Source: Toxotes chatareus
Lineage: Eukaryota > Chordata > Actinopteri > Toxotidae
Assembly (NCBI GenBank): GCA_016801885.1
Contig: JAFBJY010001503.1
Span: forward strand, 79,616 to 143,615
Direction: 5' to 3'
Length of the DNA stretch: 64,000 bases
Shown here: piece after piece, positions 37,201 through 43,602 of the stretch
Position numbering within the stretch: position 1 is the first letter of the stretch
Layout: each line of letters starts with the position of its first letter
The notes under the pieces: model-generated
Told to the model about the DNA's origin: nothing
The model's database searches: none
What the model saw: only the letters and a program-made list of their open reading frames with translations
Made by a program: the position numbers and the translations under genes

Positions 37201-40200
37201 AGGCAGTGTATGTCCATTCATCTGTCTTCCACTTTATTATTTCTTTTTTAATTTCATGTTAAACATAATATGTTTTGTTACAGTTCTCATTTCATTTATT
37301 ATTATTCATTTAGGTTGAAATCTTATCGTATTATAGTGAGATAAACAGTCAGTGAGTTTTTACTGAAGTCATTAACAATGACATGTAATCATCTGCCACA
37401 TCATAAAAAAGCATAAGTGAGTTTGTGTATCTCATTCAGAGTTCATATATGTGAAGCTGCATAAAAGTAAATAAGACTGAAAAGCTCAAAAATTGTATAA
37501 AATGTGATTCAAAACCGTCAGATATGGGCCTCTCTAAAATCAGCATTGAAGGACTCAAGAAATATCTGCAGTCATTTCAAATAAACTGGAACTTTATCTG
37601 ACCTGATTTATTTTTAAACTATCAACCACAAACCTCATGTACATATTGCAAATATTAAAATATTAAGATGTCTTATCTTTTCTATTTTTATATTAGTTGT
37701 ATATATTGTTCTGTTTGATATTGGAGTTATTGCAATATTTTGACTTGATTTTCATTATACTATACTCTTGTTTTTCATTTATTTTTGTTTTTCATTTTCA
37801 CTTATTTATTCTAGAAATTTTTTTCTCTTACCACACACTGTGAAATTTTCCTCTTTTTCTTCTTTTTCAACTGGGAGTTAAAGTAACAGCAAGAATTTCC
37901 CTACGAGGATTAATAAAGTTATTCTGATTCTGATTCTGAGTTTCCAGGGTACAGAGTGGAAGGAATTAAAGAAGAGAGGAATTTATATAGTAAGTCTTTA
38001 TATAATGATGAATAAATTCAATACACTTACAGAGCTTTGTTAGAGGCTTTGACAACTGGCAGCAGCTTCAGAAGAGCCTCCTCTGAAGCAGAGTATTTCT
38101 TCAGGTCAAACATGTCCAGATCTTTTTCTGATGACAGTAAGATGAAGACCAGAGCTGACCATTGAGCAGGAGACAGTCCGTCTGTGGAGAGATGTCCTGA
38201 ACTCAGGGACTGTTGGATCTGCTCCACTAGAGAACGATCATTCAGTTCATTAAGACAGTGGAACAGGTTGATGCTTTGCTCTGCAGAGGAGTCTCTTCAA
38301 TCTTCTTCTTGATGTACTGGACTGTTTGCTGATTGGTCTGTGAGCCACTTCCTGTCTGTGTCAACAGACCTCGTAGGAGAGTCTGATTGGTCTGCAGTGA
38401 AAGACCCAGGAGGAAGCGGAGGAACAAGTCCAGGTGTCCATTTGGACTCTGTAAGGCCTTGTCCACAGCCCTCTGGTAGAGCGGCTTTGGATAAGGTTTG
38501 TCTCTGAACAGTTTAGACCAGTTGGAGGTTGATTGTTCTTCTGACAGCAGATTGACTCCAGAGTTGATGAAGGTCAGATGGACATGAAGAGCAGCCAGAA
38601 ACTCCTGAAGACTCAGATGGACGAAGCAGAACACCTTATCCTGGTACAGTCCTCTCTCCTCTTTAAAGACCTGTGTGAACACTCCTGAGTACACTGAGGC
38701 TGCTCTGATATCGATGCCACACTCTGTCAGGTCTGATTCATAGAAGATCAGGTTTCCTTTCTGCAGCTGCTCAAAAGCCAGTTTTCCCAGAGACTCAATC
38801 ATCTTCCTGGTCTCTGGGCTCCAGTGTGGATCTGTCTCAGCTCCTCCATCATACTTGACGTTCTTCAGTTTGGACTGAACCACCAGGAAGTGGATGTACA
38901 TCTCAGTCAGGGTCTTGGGCAGCCCTCCTCCCTCTCTGGTTTCCAACACATCCTCCAGAACTGTAGCAGTGATCCAGCAGAAGACCGGGATGTGGCACAT
39001 GATGTGGAGGCTTCGTGAAGTCTTGATGTGGGAGATGATCCTTCTGACCTGCTCCTCCTCTCTGAACCTCTTCCTGAAGTACTCCTCCTTCTGTGGGTCA
39101 GTGAACCCTCTGACTTCTGTCACCATGTCAACACACCCAGGAGGGATCTGATTGGCTGCTGCAGGTCGTGTGGTTATCCAGAGGCGAGCAGCAGAGGAAG
39201 CAATTTCCCCTGATGAGGTTTGTCAGCAGCACATCCACTGAGGTGGACTCTGTAACATCAGTCAGGATCTCAGTGCTGTGGAAGTCCAGAGGAAGTCGAC
39301 ACTCATCCAGACCGTCAAAGATGAACAGAACCTGGACCTCTTCAAACCTGCAGAGTCCTGCTTCTTTGGTTTCAGTAAAGAAGTGATGAACAAGTTCCAC
39401 CAAGCTGAACTTTTTCTCTTTCAGCACATTCAGCTCTCTGAACGTGAATGGAAATGTGAAGTGTATGTCCTGGTTGGCTTTGTCTTCAGCCCAGTCCAGA
39501 GTCAACTTCTGTGTTAAGACTGTTTTCCCAATGCCAGCCACTCCCTTTGTCATCACTGTTCTGATTGGCCCATCTCTTCCAGGTGAGGCTTTAAAGATGT
39601 CTTCTTGTCTGATGCTTGTTTCTGGTCTGGCTGGTTTCCTGGATGCTGTTTCAATCTGTCTGACCTCATGTTCATCATTGACCTCTCCAGTCCCTCCCTC
39701 TGTGATGTAGAGCTCTGTGTAGATCTGATTCAGAAGGGTTGGGTTTCCTGCTTTAGAGATCCCCTCAAACACACACTGGAACTTCTTCTTCAGAGTAGAT
39801 TTAAGTTTACGTTGACAAACTGCAGCAACATGTCCTGAATGAACAAACAAGAAACAACATCAATGACTGATTCATAAAGAAAACATGACATGTTCATCCC
39901 CCTAAAGAACACACATGAACATATGTCCCTCCATGTCTTGAGATGATAGTAAATGTCCCATTTGTCCGTCATGTTGAATCTTTAGAGAAATCCTCTTACT
40001 GCTGTGCAGACAGTCAGCCAGTTCCTCCTGTTTCATTCTCCTCAGGACGTTTACTGTGATCTTCACAAAAGCCTCTCTGCTGCTCCTCCTCTGCTCTTCA
40101 TCCTCACTGTCCAACACCTCCTCATTCTCCTTCTGACTCTCTGAGCATTCTGGGTAATCTGGATTCACAACCTTCTGGATCTTCTTCAGCTCCTTCTTCA

Positions 40201-42264
40201 CAAAAGTGACAATGTTCTCCTCCAGCAGCTGGAACAGAAAACTATATGAATGACACAATCAAAGTAAAACCATGGAGCCAAACATCAGATCCATGTTGGA
40301 CACACTGACAATCCACTGGTCTAAAAAGTGCAGCATGGAGATTATTGTCAACACAACAGATGTTAAAGCAGTTGTTGTCCATGTACAGACCATAAATATG
40401 GAGTCCAGGTGTGTTTGATGCTGCTGGGCAGACTGAGCACTGGGAACCTCTGAGCTCTCCTGGTCCACTCTGTGGAGGAATCATGAAGAATTAGCTCACA
40501 TTATGTTTGCAGCATCTGTGAGCGTTTTATGCTTTGTACACAAACAACAGCTGCTTTTATGTTCTGTGGTGACTGTCCTGATTAAAGCAAACACTACTGT
40601 GCTGTGACATTCTCAATGAGAGGAAACAAGCAATCAATTCTGTACCTCATGACCTAGAGTCATCACAACAAGTCCACCTTTTAAATGATGAGTTTTAAGG
40701 ACTCACACTCGGTTTGACAGAAGTCTCACCTCTGCTACAGGACACTAACACAAACACTGGAACTGGATAGGTGCTGAGTTACAGGGAGTTTTAGTTCTGA
40801 TCTGAATGACACATATAAGAACATAAGAAGTGCTTTTGTTCAAAAGAGAAATGTCAACTTTGCCACTAAAGCCTGTGTTTCATCCTGATCATGTTCATAT
40901 ACTGTGTCATTCATGAAGCCTGGAAACAAAACACAATCACTTCATCTTTCATAGAAGACCAGTTATAAAAGCTGCAGAGAGGGTCACTGGATGCAGCCTT
41001 CCAACCATGGACTCCATCTACACCGAAGCTGCAGGCATAAAGCACAGAGCATCTTGAAAGACAAACACCATCCAGCTCGTGCTTTGTTTCAATGGGTGGA
41101 CTCAGGCTACAACCTGAGGCATCGCAGGCCGGTGAGCATCAGTGCCCACAGAGCCCGCCTCCACAACAGCTTCTTCCCAGCCACTGTCAGAACAGTGGCA
41201 CAGGACATTAAGGAGGGAAGAAGCTACTACATAGCATAACCCTGACAACGTGCAAAAAACCATGTCAAAAAACAATCTGGTATTACTATGTGCAATATGT
41301 CTTTATATTCACCATGTGAAACAATTCAGAAATATTCTAAAAAAATTGCAATATCACCATGTGCAATATGCCTGTTAAGATCACCATGTGAAACATCACA
41401 TACAGGAAGTGACAGTGTGCCTATATTAGGCACCTAATTTTCTTAAGAATCTTCCAGTATTTTAAGTGCACTATCTTGCTCCTCTTTTGTATTATTTATT
41501 TCTTGGTTATTTTATTTTATTTCTTATTTTACTGTATTATTTAAACCTTAAGCTTGACTCTGGGGAGGGATGCACAAGAATTCCTATGCACATGTACTGC
41601 AGTGTATCTGTGCAAATGGCAAATAAAACTCTATTCTATTCTATTATACAGGGCAGCTGTCTGATACATTTTAAACTCAGCTGCAGCTCACTTCTTTGCA
41701 GCAGAGGGAGGCTGTCCTTTGAAATTAATGAGGCCACCCTTTGACCTGTCACTCTTCATGGACACACAGCTGGGCTCAGGTACATGGAGGTCCGGTCTCT
41801 GATGGATCCTGGTGGATACAGAGATTAAGACCATCAGGGACATGGGGACATGGACAACATATCTATTATTCATACAATGTTCTCATAGTAAAGAAGAAAG
41901 CATTTAGTCAGTTGCAGCTCACTTCTTTGCAGCAGAGGGAGGCTGTCCTTTAAAATTAATGAGACCACCCTTTGACCTGTCACTCTTTATGGACACACAG
42001 CTGGGCTCAGGTCCATGTTCAGGTCCAGGTCCAGCAGAGTCTGGTGTGTGCTGCTGCTCTGGCCTTCAACACAACACACACAGAGCTTTGAGTGTGAATA
42101 ATGATGGTGCAGTGATGTGAGTGCTGAGCTCTGACATGGAGAAGAGTCATGGACAGTTAGAGATCCTCATCTCACCTCTGAGCTTTGGTCTGGATCTCAT
42201 GGTCCCCACACAGACTGCTTTTAGGGGGAGGGGCTCCCTCCTCTCTGTCCTCACACTGATTCAT
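22033..42264 (-). CDS. NLRC3-like receptor (FISNA-NACHT-LRR-B30.2), whole gene
   Basis: Cytosolic NOD-like receptor of the fish-specific NLR-C group, a presumed sensor that oligomerises through its nucleotide-binding NACHT domain and recognises ligands through LRRs and a C-terminal B30.2 domain. I join 11 exons, plus one alternative copy of exon 2, by consensus donors and acceptors with matching phases; the product would be about 1,200 residues. Order: exon 1 with ATG at 42,264, exon 2, linker, acidic exon, FISNA-NACHT exon, four 58-residue LRR exons, short linker, PRY-SPRY with TAG at 22,033-22,035. Walker A (GVAGIGKT) and Walker B (FIFDGLDEC) are present. The NACHT exon has two frameshifts (near 39,200 and 38,265), so the locus is a pseudogene unless these are sequencing errors. 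Family membership is confident; the exact orthologue is not, because such genes form large young families. Confidence 0.85.
22712..22758 (-). CDS. NLR 47-bp linker exon between LRR and B30.2
   Basis: Too short for ordinary ORF finding. It runs from acceptor 'cctcctttcag' to donor 'gtaagtgt'. In phase with the last LRR exon it encodes RVEPGGVRCLRPGLRK and begins the Tyr codon completed by the B30.2 exon. Related fish NLRs have the same R-V-E-x-G-G-x-x-x-L-x-P-G-L linker here, which supports the call and the exon order. Confidence 0.85.
23587..23760 (-). CDS. NLR LRR exon 4 (last LRR)
   Basis: 174-bp exon, acceptor 'tgtctgcag', donor 'gtatgg'. It encodes LSGCLITEESCASLASALSS, then NPSHLRELDLSYN, then GDSGVKLLSAGL, two half-repeats of the RNase-inhibitor-type LRR. 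It is the most diverged of the four LRR exons and lacks the ERSCEALSSVLSS core of the others, which fits its usual terminal position. The flanking intron to 22,759 has nothing recognisable. Confidence 0.9.
24048..24221 (-). CDS. NLR LRR exon 3
   Basis: 174-bp exon, acceptor 'gtttcctcttcag', donor 'gtaagg'. It encodes LSSCNLSERSCEALSSVLSS, SSSLRHLDLNNNDLQDSGAK and LLCAGLKSPHCILETLR. The 5' half (higher coordinates) is identical to LRR exons 1 and 2; the 3' half has about six differences. That mosaic suggests partial gene conversion. The plus-strand read-through across this exon is an antisense shadow. Confidence 0.92.
24336..26145 (-). mobile_element. Internally deleted Rex1/jockey-like LINE
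   Basis: The 3' end is at low coordinates, with tail 'aatgacaataaagttgaatc' on the minus strand. Going 5' there is a reverse transcriptase remnant (FSSAFNTIIP; IKFTDDTTVIG, so the usual A of F-A-D-D is T; then NNLLLNTSKTKEL). The 5' end (25,840-26,050) encodes LTSYTRQELLDINLRFSKS and PEISRTAKS, the start of this LINE type. The endonuclease and early RT are largely missing between them. It sits in the intron between LRR exons 2 and 3. The tail region is very G-rich (24,655-24,730, plus strand). The family name is approximate. Confidence 0.75.
26179..26528. mobile_element. Non-autonomous Tc1/mariner-type MITE, copy 1
   Basis: 350-bp element with terminal inverted repeats, CAGTCAAGGCC at the left and a complementary CTTGACTG at the right, each flanked by TA. 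Internal inverted partners are 'tttggacag' near the left end and 'ctgtccaaat' near the right. No coding capacity. A second copy at 35,151-35,929 sits in an equivalent intron, so it was in place before the intron was duplicated. Confidence 0.75.
26598..26822 (+). repeat. Degenerate tRNA-derived SINE
   Basis: The start resembles an RNA polymerase III A box (gtctcagcaggtagag). The body has 'gatggccagaccagcacctt', 'gtatggtagc', 'gtgaatgggtgaatgagagg' and a 'tataaa.gcag.catttacca' end, the signature of a SINE-like repeat widespread in percomorph genomes. The B box and central part have decayed. Confidence 0.65.
27430..27615 (-). repeat. Duplicated intron flank of an LRR exon (unit 2)
   Basis: Homologous to 34,555-34,755 and 37,410-37,606: all three share 'gttcatatatgtga', 'gggcctctctaaa.tcagca' and 'gatctgacctga'. 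This is intron sequence just 3' of an LRR exon in gene orientation and shows that each LRR exon was duplicated with its flanks. 26,823-27,430 is otherwise intron; 27,241-27,270 is the empty counterpart of the Tc1 insertion at 36,015. Confidence 0.8.
27616..27789 (-). CDS. NLR LRR exon 2
   Basis: 174-bp exon, acceptor 'gtttcctcttcag', donor 'gtcagatc'. It encodes LSSCNLSERSCEALSSVLSS, then SSSLRHLDLSNNDLQDSGVK, then LLSAGLKSPHCTLETLR. By eye it is identical to LRR exon 1 over all 174 bases although the surrounding introns differ at many places. That points to recent conversion or strong constraint. Confidence 0.93.
28070..28130 (-). repeat. L2-type LINE tail fragment
   Basis: On the minus strand it reads 'tttgaaacaattttgattgt' then 'atacaaataaaat', the common end of fish L2-type LINEs, truncated just 5' of the tail. 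28,131-28,438 has no coding content I recognise but includes a perfect 26-bp palindrome at 28,172-28,197. Confidence 0.55.
28447..29838. mobile_element. hAT element with perfect 8-bp target duplication
   Basis: Both ends carry TAGGGCTGGGCGATAT as inverted repeats, and the element is flanked by the direct 8-bp repeat CTTGCACC (28,439-28,446 and 29,839-29,846), the target duplication length typical of hAT transposons. No hAT transposase is present; inside lies part of a LINE (next entry). The sub-terminal regions are rich in 'atatcgatat'. It sits in the intron between LRR exons 1 and 2. Confidence 0.92.
28713..29483 (+). pseudogene. LINE endonuclease fragment inside the hAT element
   Basis: Open frame of 256 codons. 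From residue ~27 it reads as the N-terminus and APE-type endonuclease of a Rex1/jockey-like LINE: ARIVYTRDQLLDLKPAFS, then GNVRSLANKMDEL, CFTETWLQQDVPDD, GFHMVRADRDC, KRKGGGLAILVNNRW, and MVAVYVPPSANP. The frame stops where the catalytic G-D-F-N-H motif should be (SCDFKK) and runs straight into the LINE 3' end ('tttccctacgggaattaata', 'ttctgatttctgat'). The reverse transcriptase is therefore deleted. The remaining frame is uninterrupted, which suggests a fairly recent event. Confidence 0.8.
29847..30417. other. Intronic stretch, no recognised feature
   Basis: Contains 'gagtaaagagctgaactgta' and GC-rich segments that might be a 5' untranslated region of the following L2 element or an unrelated repeat. 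I see no convincing coding region, terminal repeat or target duplication. Confidence 0.5.
30418..34505 (+). mobile_element. L2-type LINE, interrupted and decayed
   Basis: Parts in order: a 39-codon ORF1 start (MASLFSLLLSRAPPTVAP, 30,418-30,537); NRFSPLRDTPAEKPTLRLV and WGRPGLIRRGGIHPT of the ORF1 esterase-like domain; an endonuclease trace (FDLFCLPETWL) near 31,270-31,330; an RT N-terminus with NYRPTSNLPFLSTILEKAV, FQSGFRVNHSTETTL and LDLSAAFDTTDHHILLQRLE ending at 32,330; then a Tc1 insertion; then the C-terminal LHWLPVKFRI-like segment (33,470-33,800) and a 3' tail with (CT)n and 'aatataaataaaattgaatt'. The RT catalytic Y/F-A-D-D segment is absent. Many stops and frameshifts. Confidence 0.85.
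32334..33466 (+). mobile_element. Tc1-like transposon inserted in the L2 LINE
   Basis: The left end CACTACTCACAGTAAGTTAG follows a TA in the middle of the L2 RT frame. Inside is a broken transposase: helix-turn-helix part DEQHYLAIVCLLVGGRQSDV and SQSVISRLASRHRTTGRV (32,648-32,869), then DDE-domain pieces FMDDNAPPHCARIV and SDLNPIEHVWDQLRQRLN (33,250-33,470). The right inverted repeat is missing: the element stops after VEEW and L2 sequence resumes with a large part of the RT gone, so a deletion removed the transposon end together with LINE sequence. Confidence 0.85.
34555..34755 (-). repeat. Duplicated intron flank of an LRR exon (unit 1)
   Basis: Second copy of the flank at 27,430-27,615 and 37,410-37,606, directly 3' of LRR exon 1 in gene orientation. 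It keeps 'aagaaatatctgcaatcatt', which is also in the 37.5-kb copy but missing from the 27.5-kb copy, so the 34.6- and 37.5-kb units look closer to each other. Confidence 0.8.
34756..34929 (-). CDS. NLR LRR exon 1
   Basis: 174-bp exon with acceptor 'gtttcctcttcag' and donor 'gtcagatc'. Its product, LSSCNLSERSCEALSSVLSS followed by SSSLRHLDLSNNDLQDSGVK and LLSAGLKSPHCTLETLR, continues in phase from the NACHT exon, whose last codon fragment is CT plus A here. It is the first LRR exon still intact; another unit at 37.6 kb has been destroyed. Confidence 0.93.
35151..35929. mobile_element. MITE copy 2, interrupted by a LINE
   Basis: Same element as at 26,179-26,528: left end 'cattcaaggcc' after TA and right end 'aggtcttgactc' before TA, each with a substitution in the terminal repeat. 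About 430 bp of LINE tail is inserted in the middle (35,321-35,754). The order of events is MITE insertion, duplication of the intron, then LINE insertion in this copy only. Confidence 0.75.
35321..35754 (+). mobile_element. 5'-truncated LINE fragment in the MITE
   Basis: Begins with a frame reading RKTPYGRSFIPSAIRLYSS, the C-terminus of a Rex1/jockey-like LINE RT protein. It continues through an AT-rich 3' untranslated region and ends 'tgtgggatcaatgaagtgtt' plus 'atcttattttatctta', a short-repeat LINE tail. The boundaries follow from comparison with the uninterrupted MITE at 26.3 kb. Confidence 0.75.
36015..37208 (+). mobile_element. Tc1-like transposon, full length, inactive
   Basis: 1,194 bp bounded by imperfect inverted repeats (CACAGCCTGGC left; GGCCAGGCAGTG right) with TA on both sides. 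The homologous intron copy at 27,241-27,270 lacks the element, which confirms the boundaries. The transposase frame is broken many times but legible: KLLKLR region, RTVQRIIKNWKDSGEP, GRKKILTDRDR, TLEQWKKVMWSDQSRFTLFQ, WPPQRPDLNPVENL. Several in-frame stops and frameshifts mean no functional protein. Confidence 0.92.
37410..37606 (-). repeat. Intron flank of a lost LRR exon (unit 0)
   Basis: Third copy of the LRR-exon flank, ending 'atctgacctga' exactly where units 1 and 2 run into the LRR exon. Here it runs into a LINE tail instead. Confidence 0.8.
37607..37940 (+). mobile_element. LINE 3' tail that replaced an LRR exon
   Basis: AT-rich LINE 3' untranslated region ending 'tttccctacgaggattaata' then 'aagttattctgattctgatt', the same terminal type as at 29,465-29,505. 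Immediately after it, 37,941-37,960 (tttccagggtacagagtgga) is the relic of the LRR exon 3' end; the rest of that exon is gone. Confidence 0.8.
38031..39834 (-). CDS. NLR FISNA-NACHT exon with two frameshifts
   Basis: 1,804-bp exon, acceptor 'tttgttcattcag', donor 'gtaagtgt'. The FISNA part starts RHVAAVCQRKLKS and includes TELYITEGGTGEVNDEHEVR and RQEDIFKASPG. NACHT: Walker A GVAGIGKTVLTQKLTLDWAE; FPFTFRELNVLKEKKFSLVE; Walker B VLFIFDGLDECRLPLDF; then PQKEEYFRKRFREEEQ, SRSLHIMCHIPVFCWI and the winged-helix and NOD-associated segments (FEQLQKGNLIFYESDLTECG; FCFVHLSLQEFLAALHVHL). It ends EEALLKLLPVVKASNKAL. One net +1 shift lies at about 39,190-39,215 and one net -1 shift at about 38,260-38,275. 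Each flanking frame is conserved and exon length stays in phase. Confidence 0.92.
40000..40228 (-). CDS. NLR acidic N-terminal exon
   Basis: 229-bp exon from acceptor 'ttttctgttccag' to donor 'gtaagagg', which splits the codon after HS. It encodes LLEENIVTFVKKELKKIQKV, then NPDYPECSESQKENEE, VLDSEDEEQRRSSREAFVKI and MKQEELADCLHS. This helical, acidic region precedes FISNA in fish NLR-C proteins. Read-through into the intron gives a longer false frame. Confidence 0.9.
40391..40469 (-). CDS. NLR short linker exon
   Basis: 79-bp exon, acceptor 'attcctccacag', donor GTCTGT. It encodes VDQESSEVPSAQSAQQHQTH then LDSIFM, a highly conserved linker of this family. It takes the upstream exon in phase 2 and leaves in phase 0, matching its neighbours. 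Confidence 0.88.
40965..41650 (+). mobile_element. LINE 3' fragment in an NLR intron
   Basis: The C-terminal RT-protein frame reads HHPARALFQWVDSGYNLRHR, then AHRARLHNSFFPATVRTVAQ, resembling the end of Rex1/jockey-like LINE ORF2. It is followed by a 3' region ending 'gcaaatggcaaataaaactc' and (tctat)n. It is 5'-truncated and inserted between the duplicated exon 2 and the linker exon. Confidence 0.7.
41692..41808 (-). CDS. NLR alternative exon 2' (tandem duplicate)
   Basis: 117-bp exon, acceptor 'ctgtatccaccag', donor 'gtgagctg'. It encodes IHQRPDLHVPEPSCVSMKSD then RSKGGLINFKGQPPSAAK. It shares its 3' two-thirds and its downstream intron with exon 2 at 41,923. Entry and exit phases are both 2, so it can replace exon 2 or be used with it. 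Whether it is spliced in is unknown. Confidence 0.75.
41923..42063 (-). CDS. NLR exon 2
   Basis: 141-bp exon from acceptor 'gtgttgtgttgaag' to donor 'gtgagctg'. With the AG from exon 1 it reads RPEQQHTPDSAGPGPEHGPE, PSCVSIKSDRSKGG, LINFKGQPPSAAK. The P-S-C-V-S-x-K-S-D-R-S motif is a hallmark of the N-terminal repeat region in teleost NLR-C proteins. Phase 2 in and out. Confidence 0.82.
42176..42264 (-). CDS. NLR exon 1 with start codon
   Basis: ATG at 42,264 begins MNQCEDREEGAPPPKSSLCG then DHEIQTKAQ and ends AG before donor 'gtgagatg'. The start is chosen because M-x-x-x-E-D-R-E-E-G-x-P-P is the usual N-terminus of this NLR group and the splice phase fits exon 2. It was too short to stand out as an ORF. 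Confidence 0.85.
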
Positions 42265-43050
42265 GATGCTGAATTCACATCCACATCAGCTCATACACAC
42301 TTTCTACCTTCATCTGGAGAGAAAACACAAATCATTCATCTGCACATCAACTGAAATCATCCTCTCCATCATTTGTCCTGTAGAAATATCAGCTGCTCCT
42401 CCACTGATTGGCTCGTCTTTTCCTCTTTCATATCTTTCACACATGATTCAGAGACAGCCATTTCCATTCACTGACACACAGATGGACTGAGATCCACTGA
42501 TTTTATCTGACAATCTGTTTGTCTGCAGTGTTTCTGTAGAAAATGACTTGATGAAACAAGCTGCAGGTGATTATTCCACACAAAAGAACTGAGACTCAGT
42601 TCATTTTTCCTCAATATTATTCCAGGGGCCCTTTTAGTTGGGGCCCTGGCACTTCCTCCTTTTTTTTCTAATAGAAAAGTCTGAACTATATGACCAAACA
42701 ACAAACCAAAACCAAACCAAATAATACAGCTAACAGCAAACAGCAAAACAGCAGAGACACAGATAGACATTAATAAAAAACAGCAAATATGTCCTGACAG
42801 ACAGTTTTTCTGTTTGTACTGTGACCAGCCACAGAGATATAATCACCTATCAGAGCTGCTGAGATGCTTTATCATGAGAGTATTTATGGATTTGGGTCTT
42901 TATCATCTAATTCATCAGATAGAGTTTGTCCTGATAGGACCAGGAGGCCTCTGACTCTGTGGATGGAGTGTTAAGTGTCTCTCTGAAAATCACATAGAGC
43001 CTGAAAAACCCTGTCAGTCCCTCTGAGCTCAGTCCCGTAGAGTTGATCTA
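42265..43050. other. NLR 5' flank, no exon recognised
   Basis: Presumed 5' untranslated and intronic sequence of the NLR gene. It has no coding frame I trust and no convincing TATA box. A non-coding first exon could lie here but cannot be placed from sequence alone. Confidence 0.4.
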
Positions 43051-43196
43051 ATGACAGAGAAAGTCAGAGCTGTTCTCCAGCCGCTGTCCGGTCGAGCTCA
43101 GACCGCATTTAGCAGCTCAGACTGCGGGAGAGCAGCGGCTCAGGTCCGCCTCCTCCACAGGCTGATTCAGGCAGGAAAAGCTGCCTTCAGTCAGCA
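43051..43196 (+). CDS. Candidate first exon, divergent from the NLR gene
   Basis: A 49-codon frame starts ATG ACA GAG AAA at 43,051, reads MTEKVRAVLQPLSGRAQTAF then SSSDCGRAAAQVRLLHRLI, and reaches a consensus donor (TCAGCA then gtaagtag) one base before its in-frame TAA. It is GC-rich with several CpGs, unlike its neighbours, and points away from the NLR gene. I do not recognise the protein and found no following exon. It could equally be untranslated sequence of a promoter region. Confidence 0.28.
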
Positions 43197-43583
43197 GTAA
43201 GTAGAGCCACAGACTAACAAAGGCTCCGTGTTCAGCTGCTGACCATCAGCTCACTCTGCTTCTACTCTGACTCCACCGCTTCTACTGCAAATATCCACAC
43301 AACATGGCGGATAATGAATGAATGAAGATACACAAACCGCAGCGTCTCTGCGCGCCGCCATGTATGAATCACGACGCTCTTCCTGCCCCATCCCGACTTT
43401 ACAGTGACAACTCAGAGTCTACACAACTAAACACCACAGCCCAGTATAAAAACAAAACAGGACAGCATCCAAGAAACTCGAGCATCAGATAATTCAGGTA
43501 ACTACAGTGTTGCCGAGTAAAACATTAAAAGTGCTGACATTTACCTTAAGACAGAGAAAATCATCTGCGCGCAAGCTTCGGTC

Positions 43584-43602
43584 AAAGTGAAAGTAAACTT
43601 TC
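43584..43602. promoter_or_regulatory. ISRE/IRF-like motif upstream of the NLR
   Basis: The sequence 'aaagtgaaagtaaactttc' resembles an interferon-stimulated response element (GAAA-NN-GAAA) with one base missing from the spacer. It lies 1.3 kb upstream of the NLR start codon. Position and sequence are suggestive only. Confidence 0.25.

Noticed and set aside
38824..39838. Plus-strand open frames of 61-88 residues across the NACHT exon
   Set aside because: Antisense shadows of the conserved NLR coding strand.
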